Both the position numbers and the translations under genes were made by a program. A stretch of 64,000 bases of DNA, from assembly GCF_001586215.1 (NCBI RefSeq), contig NZ_CP014634.1, positions 1,674,001 through 1,738,000 on the forward strand, in the 5' to 3' direction. This document shows positions 10,101-18,464 of the stretch, piece by piece. The notes under the pieces were generated by a model. It made no database searches, had not been told where the DNA came from, and was given only the letters and a program-made list of their open reading frames with translations. Numbering within the stretch: position 1 is the first letter of the stretch; each line of letters begins with the position of its first letter. The DNA comes from Corynebacterium simulans (GTDB lineage: Bacteria; Actinomycetota; Actinomycetes; Mycobacteriales; Mycobacteriaceae).

Positions 10101-11970
10101 GCCGGAGGGCAAGGTTGCGTTCTCGACGAATGCAGACCAAGCTCCTTCTGCTCTGGCAATTTTGGAGGCTGCTGCTGAGGCAGTTACCCCGGGCTCGCAG
10201 ATTGTGGCTTCGGAGGAGCACGGTGACTTGCCGCCGCAGGGTGAGGTAACCACTGTGGTGTCGAAGTCATTGGGCGGCCTGTCGATTGCGGTTTACTTTG
10301 TGAACGGTCCGGCTACGCAGCTGGTGGCAGAAGGCTTTGCATCTGCGCTGAACTTGACTGAAGCTTCTATTCCGGGCGTGGCTGCGATTGCCGAACCTGC
10401 CGCACCGAGTGCACCGGCGTCGTTTACTGATGTGAGCGATGTGGAGGCTGTGCGTTGGGACCCATCGAAGGAGACTGTGGAGGAGCGGCTTTCGCTGATC
10501 GTCTCTGAGTCAATGGGCTACGACGTTTCTGACCTGCCGCGTGAGTTGCCGCTAATCGACCTAGGCCTGGACTCGTTGATGGGCATGCGTATTAAGAATC
10601 GCGTGGAAAATGATTTCCAGATTCCACCGATGCAGGTGCAAGCGCTTCGCGACGCCTCCCTCGCCGATGTCATCACCATGGTCGAGGATGCCGTTGCTGG
10701 TAAGTCTGTTGCTGGTGCTGCCGAGACCGGCGCCGTGGACGTCGGCGCTGGAGAAGTCGGCGCCGTGGACACCGGCAATGCAGGAGCCAACTCTGCAGAA
10801 TCTAGCGCTGCGGAGGTAGGCGATGTAGAAGCCGATGCTGAAAAGGACGGCGTCGACAAGCACGATGCAGAAAACAGCGCTGAAGGCGTGGGTGTTGCCC
10901 CTCGTGATGCCTCGGAGCGCATGGTCTTTGGTACCTGGGCAACGTTTACGGGCAAGGCAGCAGCGGGCGTGACCTCTCAGCTTCCGCAGATTGATGAGTC
11001 TGTAGCGGCGGATATCGCGCAGCGCCTGAGCGAGCGCGCCGGCATCGAAGTCACAACTCAGCAAGTCCTCGATGCACAGACCTTGGAGCCTTTGGCAGAC
11101 CTCGTACGCGAGGGGCTGGAGACTGAGGTCGAAGGCAACATCCGCGTTCTGCGTGAAGCCGAGGGGCCCGCTGTCTTCATGTTCCACCCAGCTGGCGGAA
11201 CGACGGTTGTCTACCAGCCACTGGCGCGTCGACTGCCAAGCGATGTCGCAGTTTACGGTGTCGAAAGGCTCGAAGGCTCCTTGGAGGAGCGCGCTACTGC
11301 CTATATAGATGACATCATCAAGTACGCCCGCGGCCGCAAGGTAGTTCTCGGCGGCTGGTCCTTCGGTGGTGCTTTGGCTTATGAGGTTGCCTACCAGCTA
11401 GCGGACCGCACAAAGCGCGGTGAGGAAAGCGCAGAGGTTGCTTTCATTGCTCTGCTCGATACCACTCAGCCTTCAGATCCTGCTCCGGATACTCTCGAGG
11501 AGACTAAGGCGCGGTGGGGTCGTTACGCTGCCTTCGCAAAGAAGACTTATGGCCTAGACTTCGAGCCGCCATACGAGATGCTCGAGACCATGGGCGAGGA
11601 TGCTTTGATGACCATGCTCGCAGAGTTCCTGTCCAACACGGATGCTTCTGAGCACGGCCTGGCTGCTGGTGTCCTGGAACACCAACGTGCGTCCTTCGTG
11701 GACAATCAGATTCTGGGCAAGCTGGATATGCAGCGTTGGGCTGATGTTGACGTTCCGGTGATTTTGTTCCGCTCGGAGCGCATGCATGACGGTGCCATTG
11801 AACTCGAACCGCGGTATGCCGAGATTGACCCGGATGGCGGCTGGGGCGCTATCGTTGAAGATCTGGAAATCGTGCAGCTGCAGGGCGATCACCTAGCAGT
11901 TCCTGATGAGCCGGCTATCGGTATCGTGGGCAAGCACATCAATGATTGGATCGAGGAGAAGATTCGGTAG
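7114..11970 (+). CDS. pks13: Pks13 mycolate condensing polyketide synthase
   Basis: The 1618-residue type I polyketide synthase carries out the Claisen condensation of the activated meromycolate with a carboxylated acyl chain to give the 3-oxo precursor of mycolic acid. Domains in order: N-terminal ACP (about 5-75, GLSSRDA with Ser38), ketosynthase (105-525, Cys272 in DTACSSSL, His407 and His447), acyltransferase (640-925, Ser718 in GMSMGE), second ACP (1120-1195, Ser1154 in GLDSLMG), an acidic Ala/Gly/Glu linker (1195-1268), and a thioesterase (1338-1615, Ser1416 in GWSFGG, His1593 in GDH). The architecture ACP-KS-AT-ACP-TE is diagnostic of Pks13. The stop overlaps the GTG of the next gene by one base. 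All key catalytic residues are present. Confidence 0.97.
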   Translation: MTVEELRGWLRNWVAQTTGLSAEEITDSKPLENFGLSSRDAVVLSGELENLLGMKLEPTVAYEYPTIAQLADRLVNGVASSSNSAVDSSSGAASTRNAGIIGGDIAIIGEAGRFPGAQNVKEFWDMLVEGRAGTGPLPMGRWSEYAAEPTVSEKIANQNTDGGYLEDIASFDAEFFGLSPLEAANMDPQQRILLELAWEALEDAGLPANQLRGTATGVYMGSTNNDYGMLIVADPAEAHPYAMTGTSSAVVANRISYALDLRGPSINVDTACSSSLVAVSQAVNDLRTGASDVALAGGVNILAAPHASTGFSELGVISPTSAIHAFSDDADGIVRSDAAGVLVLKRLADAERDGDNILAVIKGTAVNSDGHSNGLTAPNPDAQVDVLERAYADAGIDPQLVDYVEAHGTGTILGDPIEATALGRVLGSGREMAAPMLLGSAKSNIGHSESAAGVVGLIKVIESMRHGVIPPSINFSAPNRYIDFDNEHLEVVEDPREWPEYSGQKVAGVSGFGFGGTNAHVVLTDYRGLTAETAAQVNIDEGAPVSLPISGLLPSRRAAAAGQIADYIEQEHPDLLSLARTLARRNHARSRAVVTGVSEEDVVKRLRQVADGKVSMGIASADSPSVPGPVFIYSGFGSQHRKMIKDVLEISPAFKERLEELDRIVEFESGWSILDIVTDDAQTYNTETAQVAITAIQIALTDLLASFGVRPAGVIGMSMGEIAAAYASGGITAEDAMLIAAHRSRLMGEGENSLGEEEQGAMAVVELTAAEIEALDGNIEPAVYTGPGMTTVGGPRPEVLALVEKLEAEGKFARALNVKGAGHTSAVDPILGELYADIAGIEPRPLHTTLYSSVDRGEIYRPGALVHDEDYWIRMTRQPVMLQDATEAAFASGHTQIVEISPNPIALMGLMSTAFAVGKSDAQLLFSLKRKVDPTESLLDLLAKLYVAGAPVDYTAVFGSGALVDAPHTQFKRQRFWTNARPSSGISGLPGARVNLPEGKVAFSTNADQAPSALAILEAAAEAVTPGSQIVASEEHGDLPPQGEVTTVVSKSLGGLSIAVYFVNGPATQLVAEGFASALNLTEASIPGVAAIAEPAAPSAPASFTDVSDVEAVRWDPSKETVEERLSLIVSESMGYDVSDLPRELPLIDLGLDSLMGMRIKNRVENDFQIPPMQVQALRDASLADVITMVEDAVAGKSVAGAAETGAVDVGAGEVGAVDTGNAGANSAESSAAEVGDVEADAEKDGVDKHDAENSAEGVGVAPRDASERMVFGTWATFTGKAAAGVTSQLPQIDESVAADIAQRLSERAGIEVTTQQVLDAQTLEPLADLVREGLETEVEGNIRVLREAEGPAVFMFHPAGGTTVVYQPLARRLPSDVAVYGVERLEGSLEERATAYIDDIIKYARGRKVVLGGWSFGGALAYEVAYQLADRTKRGEESAEVAFIALLDTTQPSDPAPDTLEETKARWGRYAAFAKKTYGLDFEPPYEMLETMGEDALMTMLAEFLSNTDASEHGLAAGVLEHQRASFVDNQILGKLDMQRWADVDVPVILFRSERMHDGAIELEPRYAEIDPDGGWGAIVEDLEIVQLQGDHLAVPDEPAIGIVGKHINDWIEEKIR

Positions 11971-13514
11971 TGACTACTACTGCTCATAAGCTGGAAGACC
12001 TGCGCCAGCGCTTGGAACGCGCGCAGGACCCAGGCAGCGAGCGCTCCCGCAAGCGCCGCGATGACGCCGGCCGCTCAACCCCACGCCAGCGTATTAATGC
12101 GCTGCTAGACGAGGGATCTTTTGTTGAAACGGGTGCTTTGGCAAAGACCCCGGGTGACCCGGACGCGATTTACTCGGACGGTGTCGTCACCGGTTATGGT
12201 CGCGTGAATGGCCGCCCAGTGTGCATCTATGCGCACGATAAGACGGTTTATGGCGGTTCGGTTGGCGTCATCTTCGGTAAGAAGGTTACCGAGATTATGG
12301 ACATGGCCATCAAGATCGGCTGCCCAGTAATTGGTATTCAGGACTCCGGTGGCGCGCGTATTCAGGATGCGGTGACTTCGCTGGCGATGTATTCGGAAAT
12401 TGCGCGTCGCCAGCTGCCACTTAGTGGTCGTAGCCCGCAGATTTCCATCATGATGGGTAAGTCTGCTGGCGGTGCTGTGTACGCCCCGGTTACTACTGAC
12501 TTCGTTATCGCAGTCGATGGTGAGGCCGAGATGTATGTGACCGGCCCTAACGTCATCAAGGAGGTCACGGGTGAGGAGATTACTTCCCATGACCTTGGTT
12601 CTGCGCGCCAGCAGGAGCTAAACGGAAACGTTAGCGCTGTGGTTGCCTCGGAAGACGATGCTTTCGATTTGGTACGAGACTTGCTGGACCATCTGCCGCT
12701 GACTTGTTTCGATGAGGCGCCGGAGTTTGCAGCTCCCGAGGATTCGGAGCTCGAAGATCCAGAGCTCAATGAGTTCATGCCTGACGACACAAACGCGGGC
12801 TATGACATGTTGGAGCTTTTGGCACAGCTTGGTGATGACGAAGAAATCATCGAGCTACAAGAAAACTACGCGCCGAACATGATTACCGCCTTTGGTCGAA
12901 TTGATGGCAAGGCTGTCGGTTTTGTTGCCAATAACCCGATGCATCTGGCCGGTTGTATCGATGCCGATGCTGCGGATAAGGGCGCGCGCTTTATCCGTAT
13001 TTGCGATGCTTATAACATTCCGCTCGTCTTCGTCGTTGATACTCCGGGCTACCTGCCGGGCGTTGAGCAGGAGAAGGCCGGTCTGATTCACCGCGGCGCT
13101 AAGTTCGCATTCGCGGTGGTGGAGGCAACGGTGCCTAAGGTATCGCTGATTGTGCGTAAGGCTTATGGCGGCGCTTATGCGGTTATGGGTTCGAAGAACC
13201 TGACCGGCGATATCAACTTGGCATGGCCTACCGCTCAGATTGCGGTTATGGGTTCGGCAGCTGCCGTTGTGATGATTGCGGGCAAGCAGCTCGAAGCTGC
13301 AGAGACCCCGGAACAGCGTGCATTGACGAAGAAGATGTTTATGGACTTCTATGACGAGACCATGACCGCTCCTTATGTCGCTGCAGAGCGCGGCTACTTG
13401 GATGCGATGGTGGAGCCGAGCCAATCGCGTTTGGCATTGCGTCAGGCATTGCGCCAGCTGGCCACGAAGACCGAAAGCGACTTGCCTAAGAAGCACACCA
13501 TCGCGCCGATGTAA
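11970..13514 (+). CDS. accD4: Acyl-CoA carboxylase carboxyltransferase subunit (AccD4-like)
   Basis: The 514-residue protein is the beta (carboxyltransferase) subunit of an acyl-CoA carboxylase. In this pathway it transfers the carboxyl group from biotin to the long-chain acyl-CoA used by Pks13. Both crotonase-like halves are visible, including GDPDAIYSDGVVTGYG and GKSAGGAVYAPV in the first half and VDTPGYLPG and KAYGGAYAVMGS in the second. I choose GTG 11970, which overlaps the pks13 stop by one base and has GAGGAGAA just upstream; the frame is open to 11946 but inside pks13. C. glutamicum calls its equivalent AccD3 and M. tuberculosis AccD4. The biotin-carrying alpha subunit is not in the window. 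Confidence 0.94.
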   Translation: MTTTAHKLEDLRQRLERAQDPGSERSRKRRDDAGRSTPRQRINALLDEGSFVETGALAKTPGDPDAIYSDGVVTGYGRVNGRPVCIYAHDKTVYGGSVGVIFGKKVTEIMDMAIKIGCPVIGIQDSGGARIQDAVTSLAMYSEIARRQLPLSGRSPQISIMMGKSAGGAVYAPVTTDFVIAVDGEAEMYVTGPNVIKEVTGEEITSHDLGSARQQELNGNVSAVVASEDDAFDLVRDLLDHLPLTCFDEAPEFAAPEDSELEDPELNEFMPDDTNAGYDMLELLAQLGDDEEIIELQENYAPNMITAFGRIDGKAVGFVANNPMHLAGCIDADAADKGARFIRICDAYNIPLVFVVDTPGYLPGVEQEKAGLIHRGAKFAFAVVEATVPKVSLIVRKAYGGAYAVMGSKNLTGDINLAWPTAQIAVMGSAAAVVMIAGKQLEAAETPEQRALTKKMFMDFYDETMTAPYVAAERGYLDAMVEPSQSRLALRQALRQLATKTESDLPKKHTIAPM

Positions 13515-13578
13515 CGCCCTAAAGGGGAGCGGACGATAAAGGTGGATGAAACGACCTCAGAAATGAAGGAGAAAGTAA

Positions 13579-13668
13579 ATGTTGCTGTCTAGCGCACTCG
13601 ATATCGTCGGTGAAATCATCAACTACGCCGTTATGATTTTCAACCAGGGCGCAGCAATGTTCAGCTAA
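13579..13668 (+). CDS. 29-residue amphipathic peptide, porin-like
   Basis: A 30-codon frame with a good ribosome binding site (GAAGGAGA at about 13566-13573) encodes a small acid, hydrophobic peptide that begins MLLSSALDIVGEI and ends GAAMFS. It has no cleavable signal, no cysteine, and hydrophobic and polar residues alternate as in an amphipathic helix. Corynebacteria make channel proteins of this kind (PorA, PorH and related small peptides of about 30-60 residues that lack signal peptides and are O-mycoloylated on serine). Serines are at residues 4, 5 and 29. It follows the carboxylase gene by 64 bases and is closed by a strong terminator, so it would be made with, or just after, the mycolate operon. 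The gene is supported by signals and context, not by detectable homology, so function is inferred. Confidence 0.72.
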   Translation: MLLSSALDIVGEIINYAVMIFNQGAAMFS

Positions 13669-13674
13669 GAACTT

Positions 13675-13696
13675 CTGCCAGAAGCCTTTCTGGCAG
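13675..13696 (+). repeat. Hairpin before the terminator
   Basis: A perfect nine-base stem (CTGCCAGAA at 13675-13680 and onward, complement at 13688-13696) with a four-base loop starts seven bases after the small peptide stop codon. It precedes a second, stronger hairpin with T-run; together they would stabilise and end a short abundant transcript. Confidence 0.6.
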
Positions 13697-13704
13697 CCGA
13701 AAGC

Positions 13705-13742
13705 AGTCTTCCCACAGGGCAACTTGTGGGAAGACTCTTTTT
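13705..13742 (+). terminator. Strong terminator of mycolate block
   Basis: A perfect 12-base stem (AGTCTTCCCACA at 13705-13716, complement at 13725-13736) is followed by CTTTTT. It ends the + strand mycolate operon and small peptide gene and, since the next gene runs toward it on the other strand, it may serve both directions. Confidence 0.92.
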
Positions 13743-13754
13743 GTATAACGGGGT

Positions 13755-14831
13755 TTACATTGCGGGGCTGGGAATTACGACTGGTCTGCCACCGCCGGGC
13801 GGCAGCCAACATATTCGACCTCTCAAGCGGCCCATTCTTCCGCGGCCGGTTGGTTTATCGGGCGAGTCATCGTTGATGGCGTTGTGGTAGTGGCATAACG
13901 GAACCAAGTTATTGATGTTCGTCATCCCGCCGTCTTCCCATCTATCAAGATGATGGAATTGGCATTCGTTGGCTGGGCGCCGGCACCCCAACCATGCACA
14001 GGTGGGATGCTCAGCGGCCAACATGGTGCGCTGCTTTGCTGAAGCGAAACGCCGAGTGCGGTATAAGTTAACCGGGCCCACTTCCGGATGGACGAGCGTG
14101 ACGAAGCCGATGTCTGCGAAACGCTTCTGGATGAACTCAGCGCCGCTTAGCGTTCCGCCATCTGTGGCCAAGAGCTGGATATCGTCGCCGTCACCGCGGG
14201 CGATTTTATCTAGCTGTTCCAAGCGCACAATCACGTGTGTATGCAGCTGCGGCGCGCTGGAGCCAGCACCGCTAAATACCCGGCGGACTGCTCCGAGCAA
14301 GTCGGGGCCGGCTGCAGATGCTTCAGCCGCTGTTGCGGCGGCAGTGGGGTCTTTAGCAGTGGCTTTGATGGTGCCGAATAAATCGGCAATAGCGCGCGGG
14401 GAGTCAGTGATAACAAGGCTGTGTGGGCCATTATCGCGCCGTAGCACCTTTACCCCGCGGGCAACCTGCGGTGGTTTCCTTAGCTCTTTAAGGCGGGCGA
14501 CAGCCACCTTGGCAATATCGCGCTCCCTGGTGGCACACAGTTCTTCGCGCAGCCGCCAAGCTTTGCGCTTATCTTTTACGCGGCCGACGTACCTTTCAAT
14601 CTCTCGCAGCGATTCCAAAGAGTGCGAAGTATTTCGCGCCGCGCGCTGCATGGCGCTGAAAGCAGTCTTTCCAAAATAGATTTCATGCAAGGACAACAAG
14701 GACTGCGCAAAAGACTCGGTGGCGCCCATCGCCACCAACTCGCTGCGGTTGTGGCCCGCACATAACGAGACCACGTGCATACCGCGCGCAAGTACCCCGA
14801 GTAAGTCCCCCAACTTCATGCCCCACACCAT
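13755..14831 (-). CDS. DUF222 / HNH endonuclease domain protein
   Basis: This protein of about 358 residues has an N-terminal DUF222-like helical region and a C-terminal HNH nuclease motif: CAWLGCRRPANECQFHH, then NLVPLCHYHN, giving the zinc cysteines, the HH pair and the final Asn/His. Such proteins occur in many copies in actinobacteria and are often strain-variable; the biological role is not established, although HNH domains cut DNA. The start is uncertain because none of TTG 14855, ATG 14831 or ATG 14819 has a good ribosome binding site. It separates the mycolate genes from the MmpL block and is transcribed toward the strong terminator. Confidence 0.82.
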   Translation of the reverse strand: MVWGMKLGDLLGVLARGMHVVSLCAGHNRSELVAMGATESFAQSLLSLHEIYFGKTAFSAMQRAARNTSHSLESLREIERYVGRVKDKRKAWRLREELCATRERDIAKVAVARLKELRKPPQVARGVKVLRRDNGPHSLVITDSPRAIADLFGTIKATAKDPTAAATAAEASAAGPDLLGAVRRVFSGAGSSAPQLHTHVIVRLEQLDKIARGDGDDIQLLATDGGTLSGAEFIQKRFADIGFVTLVHPEVGPVNLYRTRRFASAKQRTMLAAEHPTCAWLGCRRPANECQFHHLDRWEDGGMTNINNLVPLCHYHNAINDDSPDKPTGRGRMGRLRGRICWLPPGGGRPVVIPSPAM

Positions 14832-14861
14832 AAACGGGGTGGGGTGGCCCCGCAACCGGAA

Positions 14862-15206
14862 CTAGTGGCGGCGGGAAGCGAGTGCGGCGATACCTCGCCA
14901 GCCGAAGAAGAACAGTGCCGACATCGTGGTTGCAACGATAAGGAAGCTGTAGTGCGGAAGGCGGCCATTAACCAGCATCCATAGAGCCATTCCGCCAATT
15001 ACAGCAGAAAGCCAAACCACGAGGCCTTCCTTCCAACGACCTTCCATTTTGGTGGCGAGGATGATGACCCAACCAATTAGTGCGCCTACAGTCCACGGCC
15101 AGAAAGCATCGACCCAGCTACTGAAGGAGAGCCCTCCATGCGCAATTCGGGCGAGAACGGCGAAGATGGCGAGGGCGATGATGTCGATAATCGGTGCTGT
15201 GCGCAT
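14862..15206 (-). CDS. DUF3054 membrane protein
   Basis: The 114-residue product has four predicted membrane segments (about residues 6-22, 32-50, 63-82 and 88-106) and fits the DUF3054 family of small actinobacterial and archaeal membrane proteins with no known function. It lies six bases downstream of the flippase-like gene and in the same direction, so it is probably the last gene of the MmpL-led operon. That position hints at an envelope role, but nothing in the sequence proves it. Confidence 0.8.
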   Translation of the reverse strand: MRTAPIIDIIALAIFAVLARIAHGGLSFSSWVDAFWPWTVGALIGWVIILATKMEGRWKEGLVVWLSAVIGGMALWMLVNGRLPHYSFLIVATTMSALFFFGWRGIAALASRRH

Positions 15207-15212
15207 GAGTGT

Positions 15213-16229
15213 TTAAGTGTCCTTTCGATTCAGCGCTTGGTAGGTCAGCCCCTTGCTGGCGTAATGCACAAAGTAGATGACCCAGCCAATGATAGTGACC
15301 AGAGCAAAGGAAATAAGGCGGTAGATAATCGCAGCGGAAGTGGCATGAGCTGCAGTCAGGCCCGTAGCCACCAGCGGTGCGATAAGAGCGGCCTCCACCG
15401 TTCCAAGACCACCCGGTGTAACCTGCGCCGAGCCCGCCAGCTTTGCGGCGAGGAAAGCGAGGGCGATGCCGGCCATCGTTGTGTGGTCTTCAGCGGCGCG
15501 TAGCCAAGGGATTTCTCCAGTAATGGCCCACACGCTGGCCCATAAAGCGAGCATGTCGCACAGGCGGTGCAACAGCGAGGAGATACAAATGACCGCAAAC
15601 GGGCCGCGGCTCAAGTGCACCTCGTCAAGGTTGTTTACTTCCTGGCGGACGCGCGCTAGCTTCGCACCCTTGAGAACTCGCTGGTGGTTTAGCCAGCGCT
15701 GAATGGTTGCCGGGTGGGATGTAATCCAGAAGATAGCGCCCATTGCGGCCAGCATGAGGACGATGGTGGTCAGCAACGACCCCAGCGCCATATCGGCGTT
15801 CAAGAAAAACACACCGGCGACGCCGATGAGAGCCAGGAACATCGAGGAAATGATCGATGACAGGAACAGGAAGTAGCTACACAAAGCCACCGAGGCGCCC
15901 CAACCACGCTGCACCTGGAAAGTCAGGATCGCAGCGAAGGCCGGGCCTGCGGGAAGGGTGGTGGACCAGGAATTCGAGGCCAGCGTAATCGCATAAGTTT
16001 CCCGCAGCGGGACCTCAATCTTGCCGGCCTTGATGAGCAGACGCATGACCTCCGCCATGCCGGCAATAGACCCGAATGCGAATAACACAACCAATACAAC
16101 AGGCAGTGGCTCCGCATGCCGAAGGCGGCTTAGGCCCTCGGCGATAAAACTCAGGTGGTCACGAAAGAACCATCCGAGTGCAATCAGGATGAGCAGCGAA
16201 ACAATCCAGGTCAACCAGTTCTTTTTCAT
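15213..16229 (-). CDS. Flippase-like membrane protein (LPG synthase TM / UPF0104 family)
   Basis: This 338-residue integral membrane protein has about eight hydrophobic segments and the features of the lysylphosphatidylglycerol-synthase transmembrane domain family (YbhN/AglD-like), including the conserved PGGLGTVEA motif near the C-terminal third. Members without the catalytic cytosolic domain are proposed to flip lipids or polyprenyl-linked sugars. Its ATG overlaps the MmpL stop by four bases (ATGA), so the two are translationally coupled, and a partnership with trehalose monomycolate export is a fair inference. The same pair of genes is found around mmpL3 in related bacteria. Confidence 0.85.
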   Translation of the reverse strand: MKKNWLTWIVSLLILIALGWFFRDHLSFIAEGLSRLRHAEPLPVVLVVLFAFGSIAGMAEVMRLLIKAGKIEVPLRETYAITLASNSWSTTLPAGPAFAAILTFQVQRGWGASVALCSYFLFLSSIISSMFLALIGVAGVFFLNADMALGSLLTTIVLMLAAMGAIFWITSHPATIQRWLNHQRVLKGAKLARVRQEVNNLDEVHLSRGPFAVICISSLLHRLCDMLALWASVWAITGEIPWLRAAEDHTTMAGIALAFLAAKLAGSAQVTPGGLGTVEAALIAPLVATGLTAAHATSAAIIYRLISFALVTIIGWVIYFVHYASKGLTYQALNRKDT

Positions 16230-18457
16230 CGCTCTCCCGTGCGCTTATCGGCTTGGAGGCGTTGCATGAGCTCACTAAATGGGATGAGGGAAGAGTCTTC
16301 CGCGAGGGAACGGCCACTGCGTTCAGGGCCATCGTACTTGTCCTGGGCTGGGGCGGGTTCGCGGCCGTGACCCAACTTGTCGTAAGCGCGATGGATGAAG
16401 CGGGGCGCCCACCAGTTGTCTTCCCGCAGCAAGTGCATGACGGCGGGGACGAGCAGCATGCGGACGATGGTGGCGTCGATAAGCAGTGCAAAAATCATGC
16501 CGAAAGCGATGTACTTCATCATCACGATGTCGGAAAAGCCGAAAGCGCCTGCCACCACAATCATGATGAGAGCCGCAGCCGTGATAATGCCTCCGGTGTG
16601 CGCAGTGCCGATGGCGATGGCTTCATCTGTATCGGCACCGTCCGTACGACGGCGAGCCTCCACCATGCGGGAGACTAGGAAGACCTCGTAATCGGTGGAA
16701 AGACCGAAGACGATGGCAATGATAAGCACCAGAATTGGACTCATCAGCGGGCCGGCAGTAAAGCTCAAAGCGCTCGCTCCCAAGCCGTCGACGAACATCA
16801 GGGTCAAAATGCCCAGCGTTGCGCCGAGGGAGAGCAGCGTCATCAAGATGGCCTTAATCGGCAAGATGAAAGAGCCGAAAACTAGAGACATCAGCACGAA
16901 TGTTGCCAGTACGACGTAGAGAGCCATCCACGGCAGCTTGTGGAAAAGGGCATCCAAAGACTCAACCTCCATGGCCGGAGTGCCTCCCACGTAGAGCTCA
17001 ACGCCTTCAGGGGCTTCCACCTGCTCGAGTTCGTGGACGATACGGGCGTAGTCATCACGGTCCTTGATACCTGCGGCAAGGACGGTGGTGCCGTCCTTCG
17101 TTGGAGTAACAGGGCCCATCGGCTTGGTGAGGCCTTCGAGCTGGCGTACTTGCATGACGACGTCGACAAGCTGCTGATTGGTGGCGTTAGTTACCACTAG
17201 CTTTACCGGCTCAGTGCGGAAGGACGGGAACTGTTCATTGAACTCGTCCTGAGCCATGCGGGTTTCATGTTGTGGCGGCAGGTAGGTCTCGTTGATGCCG
17301 CCGAACTTAACACCAAGAACTGGCAAGGTAAGGGCAATGAGCAGGCCGCAGATGGCCACGGTCATGAGCTTGGCATGGCGCATGGCCCAACGAGGAAGCT
17401 TGTACCACACTGTGTCTTCTAAGCGGCGGGCCTTTCGAGAAGTCTTGCGCACGGCGAACTTGTCGATGCGCTTGCCCAGCAGGCCGAAAAGCGCCGGCAA
17501 GACGGTCACAGACAACAGCGCTGCCAGGCCAACTGCAGAGATTGAGCCATAAGCCACGGACTTCAGGAAGGCCTGCGGGAACAGGAAAAGACCAGACAAC
17601 GCCACGGTCACCATGCCCGCGGAAAAGACCACGGTTTGGCCGGCTGTGGCGGTCGTGGTGGCAACGGCATCGGGGGTCGAGCGGCCTTTATCCAGCTCCT
17701 CGCGGAAGCGGGAGACCATGAACAGGCCGTAGTCGATAGCAAGGCCCAAACCGAGCAGCGTTACGACGGCCTGGGCAAAGACGTTGACCTGCTGGAAGCC
17801 AGCGAGCACAGACAAAATACCCAGCGAGCCCAAGATAGAAAGGCCACCTACAACAAGCGGCATGCAGGCAGCGACAACCGAGCCGAAGACAATCAGCAGT
17901 AGGAGACCAACCAACGGAAGGGCTGCTTTTTCAGCGCGGGAGATGTCGTTGGCCATGCCCTCATCGAGAGCATCGGCCACAGCGGTAGCACCAGCGACTT
18001 TGACCGGGATGTCGGTGGCGGTGAGGTCGCTTTCAATCGCGCGGAAGTCCTTCAGCGTCTGTTCGCCGTCGCCTTTGAGGCTGATGGCGGCAAAGGCAGT
18101 GCTGTGGTCCCGATTGACCAAGTTTGGGTTCTTGGTATCGAAGTAGCTGGTGATTCCATCGATTTCCTGCGGGTGCTGTTCTTTTAGCGTTGCGAGGTGG
18201 TCCTTTGCTGCGGCAAAGTTCTGATCAGGATCAGAAAACAGCAAAATGACATCGCCGGAGTTGTCGCGCCCGAAGGTTTCCTGTTCGATGCGGGCTGCGC
18301 TTGTCGACGCCGCGCCGGGGTCCTCCCAGCCTTCCTGGCTCATGCGCTCGCCTAAGCGAGTGCCGAAGCCGATGAAAAGCAGCAGGATGACGCCAACAAT
18401 GACGAGCGGGACGACTTTGCGATGCGCATAGGAAAAGCGGCCCCAAGCGTAGAACAT
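16226..18457 (-). CDS. cmpL1: MmpL3/CmpL1-type trehalose monomycolate exporter
   Basis: The protein has 743 residues and the RND/MMPL layout: one TM helix, a periplasmic domain, five TM helices, a second TM and periplasmic domain, then five TM helices and a short cytosolic tail. Proton-relay Asp-Tyr pairs are present in both helix bundles (GLAIDYGLF and GLSTDYEVF). MmpL3 homologues move trehalose monomycolate across the plasma membrane using the proton gradient. The neighbours NYN protein and TrmB match M. tuberculosis Rv0206c-Rv0208c (mmpL3 locus), which supports this identity over other MmpL proteins. ATG 18457 has AGGAGG upstream; the frame is open to 18607 but that would run into the upstream gene. 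Confidence 0.93.
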   Translation of the reverse strand: MFYAWGRFSYAHRKVVPLVIVGVILLLFIGFGTRLGERMSQEGWEDPGAASTSAARIEQETFGRDNSGDVILLFSDPDQNFAAAKDHLATLKEQHPQEIDGITSYFDTKNPNLVNRDHSTAFAAISLKGDGEQTLKDFRAIESDLTATDIPVKVAGATAVADALDEGMANDISRAEKAALPLVGLLLLIVFGSVVAACMPLVVGGLSILGSLGILSVLAGFQQVNVFAQAVVTLLGLGLAIDYGLFMVSRFREELDKGRSTPDAVATTTATAGQTVVFSAGMVTVALSGLFLFPQAFLKSVAYGSISAVGLAALLSVTVLPALFGLLGKRIDKFAVRKTSRKARRLEDTVWYKLPRWAMRHAKLMTVAICGLLIALTLPVLGVKFGGINETYLPPQHETRMAQDEFNEQFPSFRTEPVKLVVTNATNQQLVDVVMQVRQLEGLTKPMGPVTPTKDGTTVLAAGIKDRDDYARIVHELEQVEAPEGVELYVGGTPAMEVESLDALFHKLPWMALYVVLATFVLMSLVFGSFILPIKAILMTLLSLGATLGILTLMFVDGLGASALSFTAGPLMSPILVLIIAIVFGLSTDYEVFLVSRMVEARRRTDGADTDEAIAIGTAHTGGIITAAALIMIVVAGAFGFSDIVMMKYIAFGMIFALLIDATIVRMLLVPAVMHLLREDNWWAPRFIHRAYDKLGHGREPAPAQDKYDGPERSGRSLAEDSSLIPFSELMQRLQADKRTGER

Positions 18458-18464
18458 GGTCCTC

